Positions 1-5,277 of a stretch of DNA of 5,767 nucleotides are shown one piece after another. Where the stretch lies: contig JAQBPP010000392.1 in assembly GCA_028287455.1 (NCBI GenBank), forward strand, positions 1 to 5,767. The letters run 5' to 3'. A model generated the notes under the pieces. That model was not told the origin of the DNA, did not search any database, and saw only the letters and a program-made list of their open reading frames with translations. A program made the translations under genes and the position numbers. Every line of letters begins with the position of its first letter. Position 1 is the first letter of the stretch. This DNA comes from Bacilli bacterium (GTDB lineage: Bacteria; Bacillota; Bacilli; Tumebacillales; JAQBPP01).

Positions 1-131
1 ACGTCAACGGCGGACCGAGTTTTTACAGTCTTGCGGAGGCAGCACAAGACCACTATCTCGCTCTGATGATGGACCAGGCCGTGAAATCCGGGGAATCCAT
101 TACAACTACCCTTCCGCTATGGGCGGAGTGA
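1..131 (+). CDS. Gfo/Idh/MocA-type oxidoreductase, C-terminal fragment
   Basis: This is the last 42 codons of a gene that begins before the window; the reading frame starts at base 3 and ends at a TGA at 129-131. The peptide contains FYSLAEAAQDHYLALMMDQA followed by a VKSGESITTTLPLWAE tail. This resembles the C-terminal helix and end of Gfo/Idh/MocA-family NAD(P)-dependent dehydrogenases, in which a helix with the pattern AxxDHYLALxxDxAI is followed by a short 'G.P.TT' turn. Such enzymes oxidise or reduce sugars, inositols and related polyols in the cytoplasm. The Rossmann domain and catalytic lysine lie outside the window, so neither substrate nor subfamily can be named. The next gene starts 35 bases downstream on the same strand with no visible terminator between them, so co-transcription is likely. 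The family call rests on a short tail only. Confidence 0.6.
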   Translation, partial: VNGGPSFYSLAEAAQDHYLALMMDQAVKSGESITTTLPLWAE

Positions 132-165
132 TCATGCAGGCACTGAAAGAAAGGGATGAGGCATA

Positions 166-648
166 TTGTCAATCTACAAGCTATCGGTTGAAACAATCAA
201 TGGGGGCACGCAATTACTTGCTGAATACAAAGGCAAAGTTCTGTTAATTGTCAATACTGCGAGCAGATGCGGTTTCACTCCGCAATACAAGGAGCTGCAA
301 GAACTTTACGAGCAGTATCGGGACAAAGGGTTTGAAGTCCTGGCATTTCCCTGCAACCAGTTTCTGCAGCAAGAACCTGGGACTGATGATGAAATTCAGA
401 GTTTCTGCGAGATGACCTATGGCGTTACATTTCCTCTTTTTAAAAAGATCGATGTGAACGGCAAAGGGGCACATCCGCTGTTTCAATTTTTAGCTGCTCA
501 GTCAAGAGGCATCCTCCATTCCAAACAGATCAAATGGAATTTTACGAAATTTCTAGTTGACCGCGGCGGGACAGTCATCAAACGTTTTGGCCCGTCAACC
601 CCACCAAGCAAATTGTCAGCTGATATTGATATTTTAGTGTCTTCGTAA
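166..648 (+). CDS. gpx: glutathione peroxidase family protein (thioredoxin-type)
   Basis: A 160-residue cytosolic thiol peroxidase, full length for bacterial members. The N-terminus MSIYKLSVETINGG matches the usual family start, so the TTG at 166 is the start; a stop at 157-159 leaves no ATG upstream in frame. AAGGG (151-155) and GAGG (158-161) are possible ribosome binding sites. Landmarks are VNTASRCGFTPQY with the peroxidatic Cys35, the FPCNQF motif (61-66, Cys63), Cys81 in SFCEMTYGVTFPLF, and WNFTKFLV with the conserved Trp124-Asn125. Cys rather than selenocysteine at position 35, plus Cys81 at the usual resolving position, points to a thioredoxin-dependent enzyme that reduces organic hydroperoxides; despite the name, glutathione is an unlikely reductant here. 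The loop usually written FGGQEPG reads FLQQEPG, which is probably ordinary variation. The membrane-protein gene follows 31 bases later and could be in the same transcript. I see no clear promoter of its own. Confidence 0.93.
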   Translation: MSIYKLSVETINGGTQLLAEYKGKVLLIVNTASRCGFTPQYKELQELYEQYRDKGFEVLAFPCNQFLQQEPGTDDEIQSFCEMTYGVTFPLFKKIDVNGKGAHPLFQFLAAQSRGILHSKQIKWNFTKFLVDRGGTVIKRFGPSTPPSKLSADIDILVSS

Positions 649-679
649 AAGCGAATCAAAAAGGCCCGATTGAGGAACG

Positions 680-1012
680 ATGTGTACTGTTTGCAGTGAC
701 GCGAAGGATCGTGTGGTGAACGATTTGTATCTTTTTTTGGTCTGGGCGATTCGTTTGATCATAATAGGGCTAGGAATTTTAAGCATTGTCAGCGGCTTGC
801 GTTTGACCAAGCAAGAGCATCGAAAATCCGTTATTACTGATATGGTTCCGACCAGCGAACATCCATTAGGCTGTGTGTTCAGCATTATTTTTGGTTGGAT
901 TTTCACTGCTGTATACCGGCTTTTGCCCGTGCAGGTAATTAAAGTGTTGCGAATTCTGGTTGGGATCGTTTTGGTCGTGATTGGGATTCATCCCCAATTC
1001 ATCCAATCATGA
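680..1012 (+). CDS. small multi-pass membrane protein, unknown function
   Basis: A 110-residue protein that I do not recognise. It has about three hydrophobic segments: residues 16-40 (LYLFLVWAIRLIIIGLGILS and on), 64-82 and 84-103. A polar loop between the first two holds KQEHRK and the HPLGC motif. The last segment is preceded by LLPVQVIKVLRI. The start is uncertain. The ATG at 680 has GAGG only 4 bases upstream and adds a charged MCTVCSDAKDRV leader with a CxxC pair. A GTG at 716 has GAAGGA (703-708) at a 7-base spacing and would begin directly before the first membrane segment, giving 98 residues. The opposite strand is also open over most of the gene, but the hydrophobic pattern and same-strand neighbours favour this frame. 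The final TGA overlaps the promoter proposed for the next gene. Role unknown; an inner-membrane location is inferred from hydrophobicity only. Confidence 0.7.
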   Translation: MCTVCSDAKDRVVNDLYLFLVWAIRLIIIGLGILSIVSGLRLTKQEHRKSVITDMVPTSEHPLGCVFSIIFGWIFTAVYRLLPVQVIKVLRILVGIVLVVIGIHPQFIQS

Positions 1013-1018
1013 TATAAT
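1010..1018 (+). promoter_or_regulatory. extended -10 promoter for the aldo/keto reductase
   Basis: The string TGATATAAT combines a perfect TATAAT hexamer (1013-1018) with the upstream TG of an extended -10 element. No good -35 hexamer sits 16-18 bases upstream, which is tolerable for extended -10 promoters. Its TG is also part of the TGA stop codon of the preceding membrane-protein gene. Transcription would start near 1025, giving a leader of about 28 bases that contains the ribosome binding site GGAGGGA (1041-1047). Confidence 0.5.
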
Positions 1019-1052
1019 GTTCGCATTCCTATCAATTAATGGAGGGATTTAC

Positions 1053-1991
1053 ATGCAATATCGGAAAATGGGACGTACAGGACTCAAAGTCAGTGAGATC
1101 AGTTTAGGCAGTTGGCTTACATATGGAGGTTATGTAGAACAGGAAAATGCGGTGCAATCGATTCGTACCGCTTATGATCTGGGGATTAATTTCTTCGATA
1201 CGGCCAATGTGTATGAGCGCGGCGCAGCGGAAAAAGTGGTCGGGCAAACACTGCGGGACTATCCAAGAGAATCCTATGTGCTGGCGACCAAAGTATTTTG
1301 GCCAATGGGCGATGGTCCGAATGATCGTGGTCTTTCCCGCAAGCATATCATCGAACAATGCAATGCCAGTCTGAAGCGGCTGGGATTGGATTATGTAGAT
1401 ATCTACTATTGCCACCGTTTCGATCCGGAAACTCCTTTGGAAGAAACCTTGCGCGCTCTTGATGATCTGGTCAACCAGGGCAAGGTATTATATGTGGGTG
1501 TGAGCGAGTGGACCGCCGCACAAATGGTAGAGGCGCGCGGTATTTCCGAACGTCTTTTGCTGGATCCGATTGTGGTCAGCCAGCCTGTCTATAACATGTT
1601 CAACCGCTATATTGAAAAAGAAGTCATTCCAGTCGGCACCGAAAAAGGGATCAGTCAGGTTGTCTTCTCACCTCTCGCACAAGGTCTGTTAACTGGCAAG
1701 TATCAATCGGTAAATGATATTCCTGCTGAAAGCCGTGCAGCCAAACTGGAGTGGGTGCGCAAAGGAATTACAGAACAAAAAATCGACCAGGTGAAGCAGC
1801 TTGGCGCGATTGCGAAAGAATTGGACATTACGATTGGTCAGCTGGCTCTGGCATGGATTCTACGTCAGCCGAATGTAGCAAGTGCACTGGTAGGCGCAAG
1901 TCGTCCAGAGCAAGTAGTGGAGAATGCAAAGGCGTCGGGTGTTGCTTTGTCGGACGATGTGATTGCACAAATTGAAACTATTTTAGCGTAA
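1053..1991 (+). CDS. aldo/keto reductase (Kv-beta-like / YghZ-like group)
   Basis: A 312-residue NADPH-dependent oxidoreductase with a TIM-barrel fold, expected to reduce aldehydes or ketones in the cytoplasm. The open frame extends back to an ATG at 981, but the ATG at 1053 is preferred: it has GGAGG at 1041-1045 with 7-base spacing, and MQYRKMGRTGLKVSEISLG is the usual family N-terminus. The catalytic tetrad is complete: Asp49 and Tyr54 in FFDTANVYERGAAE, Lys80 in VLATKVFWPMG, and His121 in DIYYCHRFDPETPLEET. The C-terminal part has the SPLAQGLLTGKY segment and the cofactor-binding SALVGASRPEQVVENAKA segment near the end. The length, the WPMGDGPNDRGLSRKHI region and the YCHRFDPETP motif resemble the potassium-channel beta-subunit/YghZ group, which includes methylglyoxal reductases, but the substrate cannot be read from sequence. 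It has its own likely promoter (1010-1018) and a strong terminator (2000-2034), so it is probably monocistronic. Confidence 0.95.
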   Translation: MQYRKMGRTGLKVSEISLGSWLTYGGYVEQENAVQSIRTAYDLGINFFDTANVYERGAAEKVVGQTLRDYPRESYVLATKVFWPMGDGPNDRGLSRKHIIEQCNASLKRLGLDYVDIYYCHRFDPETPLEETLRALDDLVNQGKVLYVGVSEWTAAQMVEARGISERLLLDPIVVSQPVYNMFNRYIEKEVIPVGTEKGISQVVFSPLAQGLLTGKYQSVNDIPAESRAAKLEWVRKGITEQKIDQVKQLGAIAKELDITIGQLALAWILRQPNVASALVGASRPEQVVENAKASGVALSDDVIAQIETILA

Positions 1992-1999
1992 AGCTAGCA

Positions 2000-2036
2000 A
2001 AACCAGGCAACCTGAACAGCAAGTTGCCTGGTTTGT
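2000..2036. terminator. bidirectional intrinsic terminator
   Basis: AAACCAGGCAAC (2000-2011) and GTTGCCTGGTTT (2023-2034) form a perfect 12-bp stem around an 11-base loop. On the + strand the stem runs into TTTGTT, 9 bases after the stop codon of the aldo/keto reductase. On the - strand it ends in GGTTTTGCT, downstream of the convergent DUF3889 gene. The position between two converging genes and T-rich tails on both sides support termination in both directions. Confidence 0.85.
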
Positions 2037-2070
2037 TATGTGCGCGTTTAGCGGGGATTTTTAAGAGCAG

Positions 2071-2406
2071 TCAGTTATTCGAAGGCTGGAATTGAATGGA
2101 CAAGACGTGATCGTTTGCAGTTTGAAATTGAATCCGCACATAGACACCAAATTCTTTGTGCTGTTTCTTGAGCCAAAACTTGAATGTTTCTTGCGCGATA
2201 GTGGGTGATACCTGCTGTCGTCCTACATGTAAATAATCAATAATATTCGCATCAGGATACTTTTTGCTGGTTTCTTGCATGGCCAAAAGTCCCCACTTGG
2301 CATAAGCGGGAGCAAGCTTCGCCGGTGGATGGTTTGCATGGACTGGAGTTGGTTTTGCAAAAACAAGGCTTATACAGGCTAACAAAACTAAACAAGTTTT
2401 CAGCAT
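2071..2406 (-). CDS. secreted DUF3889 family protein (YqzG-like)
   Basis: A 111-residue exported protein of unknown biochemical role. The N-terminus MLKTCLVLLACISLVFA is a short signal peptide with one Lys, a hydrophobic core and a probable signal-peptidase I site after VFA (residues 15-17). An LLAC string at residues 8-11 looks like a lipobox but sits too early, inside the hydrophobic core, to be convincing. The mature part contains YAKWGLLAMQETSKKYPDANIIDYLHVGRQ, then ETFKFWLKKQHKEFGVYVRIQF, the pattern I recall for the DUF3889 family (Bacillus YqzG and YhdC), small secreted proteins of Bacillales. The start is well supported by AGGAGG at 2415-2420 with 8-base spacing. The gene is divergent from the Nudix gene and convergent with the aldo/keto reductase. 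The family is uncharacterised, so no function is claimed. Confidence 0.85.
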   Translation of the reverse strand: MLKTCLVLLACISLVFAKPTPVHANHPPAKLAPAYAKWGLLAMQETSKKYPDANIIDYLHVGRQQVSPTIAQETFKFWLKKQHKEFGVYVRIQFQTANDHVLSIQFQPSNN

Positions 2407-2421
2407 TTGCCAGTCCTCCTA

Positions 2422-2455
2422 ACCTTTCAGGTCAGACTATTGTTTCCCTGAAGGT
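2422..2455. repeat. imperfect inverted repeat in the divergent DUF3889/Nudix spacer
   Basis: TTCAGG (2426-2431) and CCTGAA (2447-2452) are perfect complements. The match extends outward by ACC/GGT across one bulged T at 2425, giving about nine pairs around a 15-base centre. No T-run follows on either side, so a terminator is unlikely. Its place between divergent start sites would suit an operator or an RNA hairpin in a leader, but no regulator is identified. Confidence 0.4.
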
Positions 2456-2505
2456 ACATGGATATGTTGACCGCAATATTTATTGTTGAAAGGGGTATTG
2501 ATTAC

Positions 2506-3090
2506 GTGGCAGCCGATTATTGTTTATCTTGTGGTCATGCATTAGAAACTCGGAGCATCGGCGGCGGTGAACGACGTGCATGTCCCAATTGCAGCTATGT
2601 CTTCTGGGGTGATTACAGCATTGGCGTAGGAGCGCTTGTGGTCAAAGAAGGCAAGCTGCTGCTCGTCAGGCGGGCGCAAGATCCGGGCAAAGGGAACTGG
2701 ACCAATCCAGGCGGTTATATTGAGCAGCTGGAGCCAATCGAGGAGACCATCGTCCGCGAGGTACTGGAAGAAACAGGTGTCACAGCAAGGGCAAAAGGCG
2801 TAGTGGCAATGCGGGATTTGCCGCGATCGATCCATAATCTCTATGTAGCATTTGAAATGGAATACATCAGCGGCGATCCGCAGCCGGACGGAGTTGAAGT
2901 GGATGAGGCCGGTTTTTACAGCCTGGAAGAAATGCAGTCTATGCATGTGGCAGGCTTTACACGATGGCTCGCGGACATTGCGTTAAACGGTAACTCTGCT
3001 GGTTTGTTGGTGGATGCTGCTCCGCTTGTTCCATTAAACGGACATGGGTTATTTCGGATTCCGACGAGCACCAAAAAAGAAGTAGACTGA
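2506..3090 (+). CDS. Nudix hydrolase with N-terminal zinc ribbon
   Basis: A cytosolic Nudix enzyme of about 194 residues that would hydrolyse a nucleoside diphosphate linked to another group; dinucleotide coenzymes or ADP-ribose-like compounds are the usual substrates of this architecture. Counting from the GTG at 2506, residues 6-29 form a zinc ribbon (Cys6, Cys9, Cys26, Cys29 in CLSCGHAL and CPNCSYVFW). The Nudix box at 70-92 (Gly70 to Val92) is perfect for GX5EX7REUXEEXGU, with the metal-binding REVLEE core. The SQPWPFPxS signature of NudC NADH pyrophosphatases is absent, so that name is not used. Start choice is open: the frame extends upstream to ATG codons at 2458 and 2464, the latter with GAAGG 9 bases upstream. 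MAADYCLSCG looks like the natural start, with GGGG (2492-2495) 10 bases before the GTG. It is convergent with the DUF421 gene. I see no clear promoter. Confidence 0.88.
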   Translation: MAADYCLSCGHALETRSIGGGERRACPNCSYVFWGDYSIGVGALVVKEGKLLLVRRAQDPGKGNWTNPGGYIEQLEPIEETIVREVLEETGVTARAKGVVAMRDLPRSIHNLYVAFEMEYISGDPQPDGVEVDEAGFYSLEEMQSMHVAGFTRWLADIALNGNSAGLLVDAAPLVPLNGHGLFRIPTSTKKEVD

Positions 3091-3111
3091 GGCAGCTGCA
3101 TGATCCTGGTA

Positions 3112-3138
3112 CGCCCGCAGCAATCTTTGTTTCGGGCG
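3112..3138. other. hairpin between convergent Nudix and DUF421 genes
   Basis: CGCCCG (3112-3117) pairs with CGGGCG (3133-3138). After one C/T mismatch, AGCAA (3119-3123) pairs with TTGTT (3127-3131), leaving a 3-base loop. This is 11 pairs, including one G-U, with one mismatch. Neither strand has a T-run after the stem, so it is not a standard intrinsic terminator. Its position in the 63-base gap between converging stop codons still suggests a 3'-end structure for one or both transcripts. Confidence 0.4.
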
Positions 3139-3153
3139 GGCCATCTCGCTCGA

Positions 3154-3867
3154 TCAAATATGATTGGGGAAAGAGTTTTGTTTCTTCGCAGAATCCTTTT
3201 TATCAATCGTTAGCGTTTCGTCAGCTTCTACCTGCACGTACATCAATTTGTGCAGATCCTTCGGTGAGAATCCATACTCTGCTAGTTTCTGCAGAATCCA
3301 GCGCTGGTCCTTGCCCAGGTAGGTGAGGCTGTCCTCGATCCATTTTCCTTCGATTACTACCGGAACGGGCAGCGTCACTTGCGCCTTCTGGATGTGCATG
3401 TCCCTGGGCGTAAGTTTGTCCAGTTCGGATTTTCCAATAACCGACATCGAACCCGTTTCCTCCAGAATGGCAAACTCTACATCTGCCATGGAAGCAAATC
3501 CTTTTGCTCGAAGATGGCCCACTAACTCTGGCAGAGTCATTCGAACCTTCCGCAGCCCCTCTTCATTCACGAGACCTTTACTGATTAAAACGGTCGGCTT
3601 TAGATGCAAGAATCTCCTGATACTGTTTTTCAACATTACGACAGACAATGCCCAATAGATCAACACAACGAAAGCGGCTGATGCTGCGATTTGCAGCAGT
3701 TGATGCTGATCGCTGAGCGCATGGGCTAACATTCCGCCCACGATACTGACATAGATGAAATCGTGCGGCGACATTTCTGACATTGCGCGAATCCCCATTA
3801 CTCGCATAAAGAGGAAGGCGATGGCAGAAACCAGGAGCGCATTTACAAACCACATGAAGACTGTCAT
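3154..3867 (-). CDS. DUF421 (YetF/YdfS-like) membrane protein
   Basis: A 237-residue integral membrane protein. Three transmembrane segments (about residues 7-24, 36-52 and 57-79) are followed by a soluble domain of about 150 residues. Hallmarks of DUF421 are MRVMGIRAMSEMSPHDFIYVSIVG after the first segment (commonly MRxxGKR..GxLTPFDF), KPTVLISKGLVNEEGLRKVRM, and DVEFAILEETGSMSVI. The biochemical activity is unknown. Members such as YetF, YdfS and the related 2Duf protein have been linked to the spore inner membrane and spore heat resistance. The gene lies 63 bases downstream of the GerC-type gene on the same strand, so it may be read through from it, and it also has a possible sigma-G-like promoter. 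The start is peculiar: AGGAGA (3881-3886) is 13 bases from this ATG but 8 bases from another ATG at 3870-3872 that opens a two-codon frame ending in a TGA overlapping this start. Confidence 0.9.
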   Translation of the reverse strand: MTVFMWFVNALLVSAIAFLFMRVMGIRAMSEMSPHDFIYVSIVGGMLAHALSDQHQLLQIAASAAFVVLIYWALSVVMLKNSIRRFLHLKPTVLISKGLVNEEGLRKVRMTLPELVGHLRAKGFASMADVEFAILEETGSMSVIGKSELDKLTPRDMHIQKAQVTLPVPVVIEGKWIEDSLTYLGKDQRWILQKLAEYGFSPKDLHKLMYVQVEADETLTIDKKDSAKKQNSFPNHI

Positions 3868-3880
3868 TTCATGAATTCAC

Positions 3881-3886
3881 TCTCCT
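3881..3886 (-). promoter_or_regulatory. ribosome binding site upstream of the DUF421 start
   Basis: On the - strand this reads AGGAGA. It lies 8 bases before an out-of-frame ATG (3872-3870) and 13 bases before the gene's own ATG (3867-3865). Between them the sequence is ATGAAATGACA, so ribosomes placed by this site would first meet ATG-AAA-TGA and could restart at the overlapping ATG. Confidence 0.55.
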
Positions 3887-3906
3887 GCCCCCACAAGTTT
3901 GCATTA

Positions 3907-3937
3907 TGATATGCCGTACTTCAGTGATGATTAATCA
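3907..3937 (-). promoter_or_regulatory. possible forespore (sigma-G-like) promoter for the DUF421 gene
   Basis: On the - strand, TGATTA (3932-3937) and CATATCA (3907-3913) are separated by 18 bases. They match the sigma-G pattern TGMATA / CATACTA at 5 of 6 and 5 of 7 positions as I recall it. The -35 element overlaps the last codons of the gerC-type gene. Transcription would begin near 3900 and leave a leader of about 30 bases containing the ribosome binding site. This is a match by eye in AT-rich DNA. Confidence 0.33.
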
Positions 3938-5124
3938 AGCTGTTTACTCTGACTGGTCAAAGAACGGCGTGTCATTCCGACTCGGCGGACATTCGCGTCT
4001 ACTTCTATGGTAACTGGCAGATTGCGGAATTCTTTATCCCATTCGCCAGCCAATCTGGATTTCGGCCATTGTTCAGGATGCGCTCTATACACTCGCTCGC
4101 CCAGACCCGCCACATCCGCATCGTAATGTTTTTGTAAAACCAGCAGCGTCCTGAGCAAATTACTCCGTACATGATCCGCAAGTGTCTTTTGCACTAATTC
4201 CACGTTTTCTGAGCGAGATAAGTCAATCATCGTAGTATTCTCAACAACGTCATTAATCACTTTATATCGGATCTGAACGATTGGATGCCCTTGTTTAAGG
4301 TCAACGTTAAAGGAAGTCTTCTGGTGCAGCAGTTCACAGCTTACATAACCGCGCCGCCCGGGAATGGAAAAGGTGGCTGTTCCTCTGGTAGTTTCTCCCC
4401 TCAGCCATAAGACATCTCTGCCTTGTTGATCGGATAACTGGCCAATCATGCGGGTGCCGCGAAACACGGCCAAACCATCCAGTTCGAACTTCGGTGATTC
4501 GCCTGGCACCGGCGGTTTTAAACGAACAATGGGCATCATGGCGTTAGTCCCAGGCGTAGTCAACATGTAGGCAAATCTACTGACGTCAGTATCAAAGTCA
4601 GTCACTACCCCGCCAAAAACGATTTTCCTAATTCCTTCCGAAGGGACACGTTCAAAAGGATAAGTCACATTTAAATATTGAAGCGCTTCGCCTTTGGTGA
4701 CCGCTACGTAGGTGCGCAGACGGCTTTGGGGATTGCGAATTGGTTCATCCAGCAGGTGGTCCAGTCCTCTTTTGGCCATCGATTCTCCGATTAATATCAG
4801 GTCCCTGTGAGCGAGAAACAGGCGTCGTGATAGTTTCATCTGCATTTCGCTTTCTGCAGCGTGCAAATCGCCTGCAACAGACGATAGTACAAAAGTTGAT
4901 TTGCCGGTTGTTGTTGATGAAGGTCCTGTTTCGGGACCCGCTTGACTTGGAAGTGCGATTTGTGCGCTGAAGCGGATCTTCCCCTGCGGTGCGGCATCGA
5001 CTGCTCCAGCTATCATAATCCCAATATCATTCACCTCGTTAACATCCCAGCAACCTGTTAAGCCGAACACACAGAGAATGAGGACGATCCAGAGGCGAAT
5101 GCCAGATAGCAAAGAGTTTTGCAC
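3931..5124 (-). CDS. Ger(x)C family spore germination lipoprotein
   Basis: A lipoprotein subunit of a nutrient germinant receptor in the spore inner membrane; it works with GerA- and GerB-type subunits. The frame opens at an ATG at 5151 that lacks a ribosome binding site. The GTG at 5124 has GGAGG (5134-5138) 9 bases upstream and gives 397 residues with an ordinary lipoprotein signal: MQNSLLSGIR, a hydrophobic stretch, then lipobox LTGC with Cys25 as the acylated residue. The mature start GCWDVNEVNDIGIMIAGAVD is typical of the family. Further marks are MKLSRRLFLAHRDLILIGE in the N-terminal domain and, near the end, HYDADVAGLGERVYRAHPEQW then LPVTIEVDANVRRVGM, the usual finish of the GerAC C-terminal domain. 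The gene looks intact. It is divergent from the GerA-type gene, whereas such genes normally share one operon, and the DUF421 gene follows it. Which receptor paralogue (GerA, GerB, GerK or other) it belongs to cannot be told. Confidence 0.93.
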   Translation of the reverse strand: MQNSLLSGIRLWIVLILCVFGLTGCWDVNEVNDIGIMIAGAVDAAPQGKIRFSAQIALPSQAGPETGPSSTTTGKSTFVLSSVAGDLHAAESEMQMKLSRRLFLAHRDLILIGESMAKRGLDHLLDEPIRNPQSRLRTYVAVTKGEALQYLNVTYPFERVPSEGIRKIVFGGVVTDFDTDVSRFAYMLTTPGTNAMMPIVRLKPPVPGESPKFELDGLAVFRGTRMIGQLSDQQGRDVLWLRGETTRGTATFSIPGRRGYVSCELLHQKTSFNVDLKQGHPIVQIRYKVINDVVENTTMIDLSRSENVELVQKTLADHVRSNLLRTLLVLQKHYDADVAGLGERVYRAHPEQWPKSRLAGEWDKEFRNLPVTIEVDANVRRVGMTRRSLTSQSKQLD

Positions 5125-5133
5125 AGGTTTCGG

Positions 5134-5138
5134 CCTCC
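5134..5138 (-). promoter_or_regulatory. ribosome binding site that sets the GerC start
   Basis: On the - strand this is GGAGG, 9 bases before the GTG at 5124-5122. It lies inside the longer open frame that begins at the ATG at 5151, for which no such site is visible. It therefore favours GTG and a 24-residue signal peptide over a start with nine extra residues. Confidence 0.65.
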
Positions 5139-5178
5139 ACTTTTCTTCCATTTAAGGTAAGTTGCCCTAAAAATGAGA

Positions 5179-5206
5179 ATTATATTTACATCACTTTGCA
5201 TGAAAA
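5179..5206 (-). promoter_or_regulatory. possible promoter for the gerC-type gene (sigma-A-like)
   Basis: On the - strand, TTTTCA (5201-5206) is followed after 16 bases by a perfect TATAAT (5179-5184). Transcription would start near 5172, leaving about 48 bases before the GTG. A vegetative-type promoter would be unexpected for a germination gene, and the -35 matches only 4 of 6. A weaker forespore-type element (CATTTTTA, 5168-5175) lies nearby. Low certainty. Confidence 0.22.
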
Positions 5207-5226
5207 CATTGTTTTTCTGGAAACTA
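5197..5226 (+). promoter_or_regulatory. possible forespore (sigma-G-like) promoter for the gerA-type gene
   Basis: TGCATG (5197-5202) and GAAACTA (5220-5226) lie 17 bases apart and match TGMATA / CATACTA at 5 of 6 and 5 of 7 positions. The start would fall near 5233, about 45 bases before the TTG and upstream of its ribosome binding site. GerA-type operons are normally transcribed in the forespore by sigma-G, which supports the reading. It overlaps the candidate promoter on the other strand by two bases. Confidence 0.35.
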
Positions 5227-5262
5227 AACAGAGTGGAAGATCGTGGCTATTACGTCATACAG

Positions 5263-5270
5263 AGGAGGTG
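5263..5270 (+). promoter_or_regulatory. ribosome binding site for the gerA-type gene
   Basis: AGGAGGTG is a near-perfect complement to the 3' end of 16S rRNA, placed 7 bases before the TTG at 5278. It decides the start: without it this TTG would not be an obvious initiation codon. Confidence 0.85.
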
Positions 5271-5277
5271 CAGCCTC

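Noticed and set aside
134..247. A 37-codon + strand ORF (MQALKERDEAYC...) with GGAG at 125-128, overlapping the gpx start
   Set aside because: It overlaps the well-supported gpx frame and the end of the upstream gene's stop region, has no recognisable features, and GGAG plus ATG can occur by chance. A role as a coupling leader is possible but unsupported.
634..906. 90-residue ORF on the - strand opposite the small membrane protein
   Set aside because: No ribosome binding site, no recognisable domain, and it is antisense to a frame with clear membrane-protein character between same-strand genes.
981..1052. N-terminal extension of the aldo/keto reductase to an ATG at 981
   Set aside because: It overlaps the preceding gene and the promoter, lacks a ribosome binding site, and the family N-terminus begins at the ATG at 1053.
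2374..2406. DUF3889 protein as a lipoprotein, from LLAC at residues 8-11
   Set aside because: The cysteine falls only 11 residues in and is followed by more hydrophobic core (ISLVFA); a signal-peptidase I site after VFA fits better.
2467..2472. TTGACC as a -35 element for the Nudix gene
   Set aside because: The position 17 bases downstream reads AAGGGG, and no acceptable -10 hexamer lies at 16-19 bases.
2542..2946. 134-residue ORF on the - strand inside the Nudix gene
   Set aside because: It is antisense to a perfect Nudix box and zinc ribbon; its composition (many Cys, His, Phe) is typical of a shadow frame.
5251..5260. CATACA (5255-5260) as a sigma-G -10 for the gerA-type gene
   Set aside because: Transcription would start inside or after the ribosome binding site at 5263-5270, leaving no usable leader.
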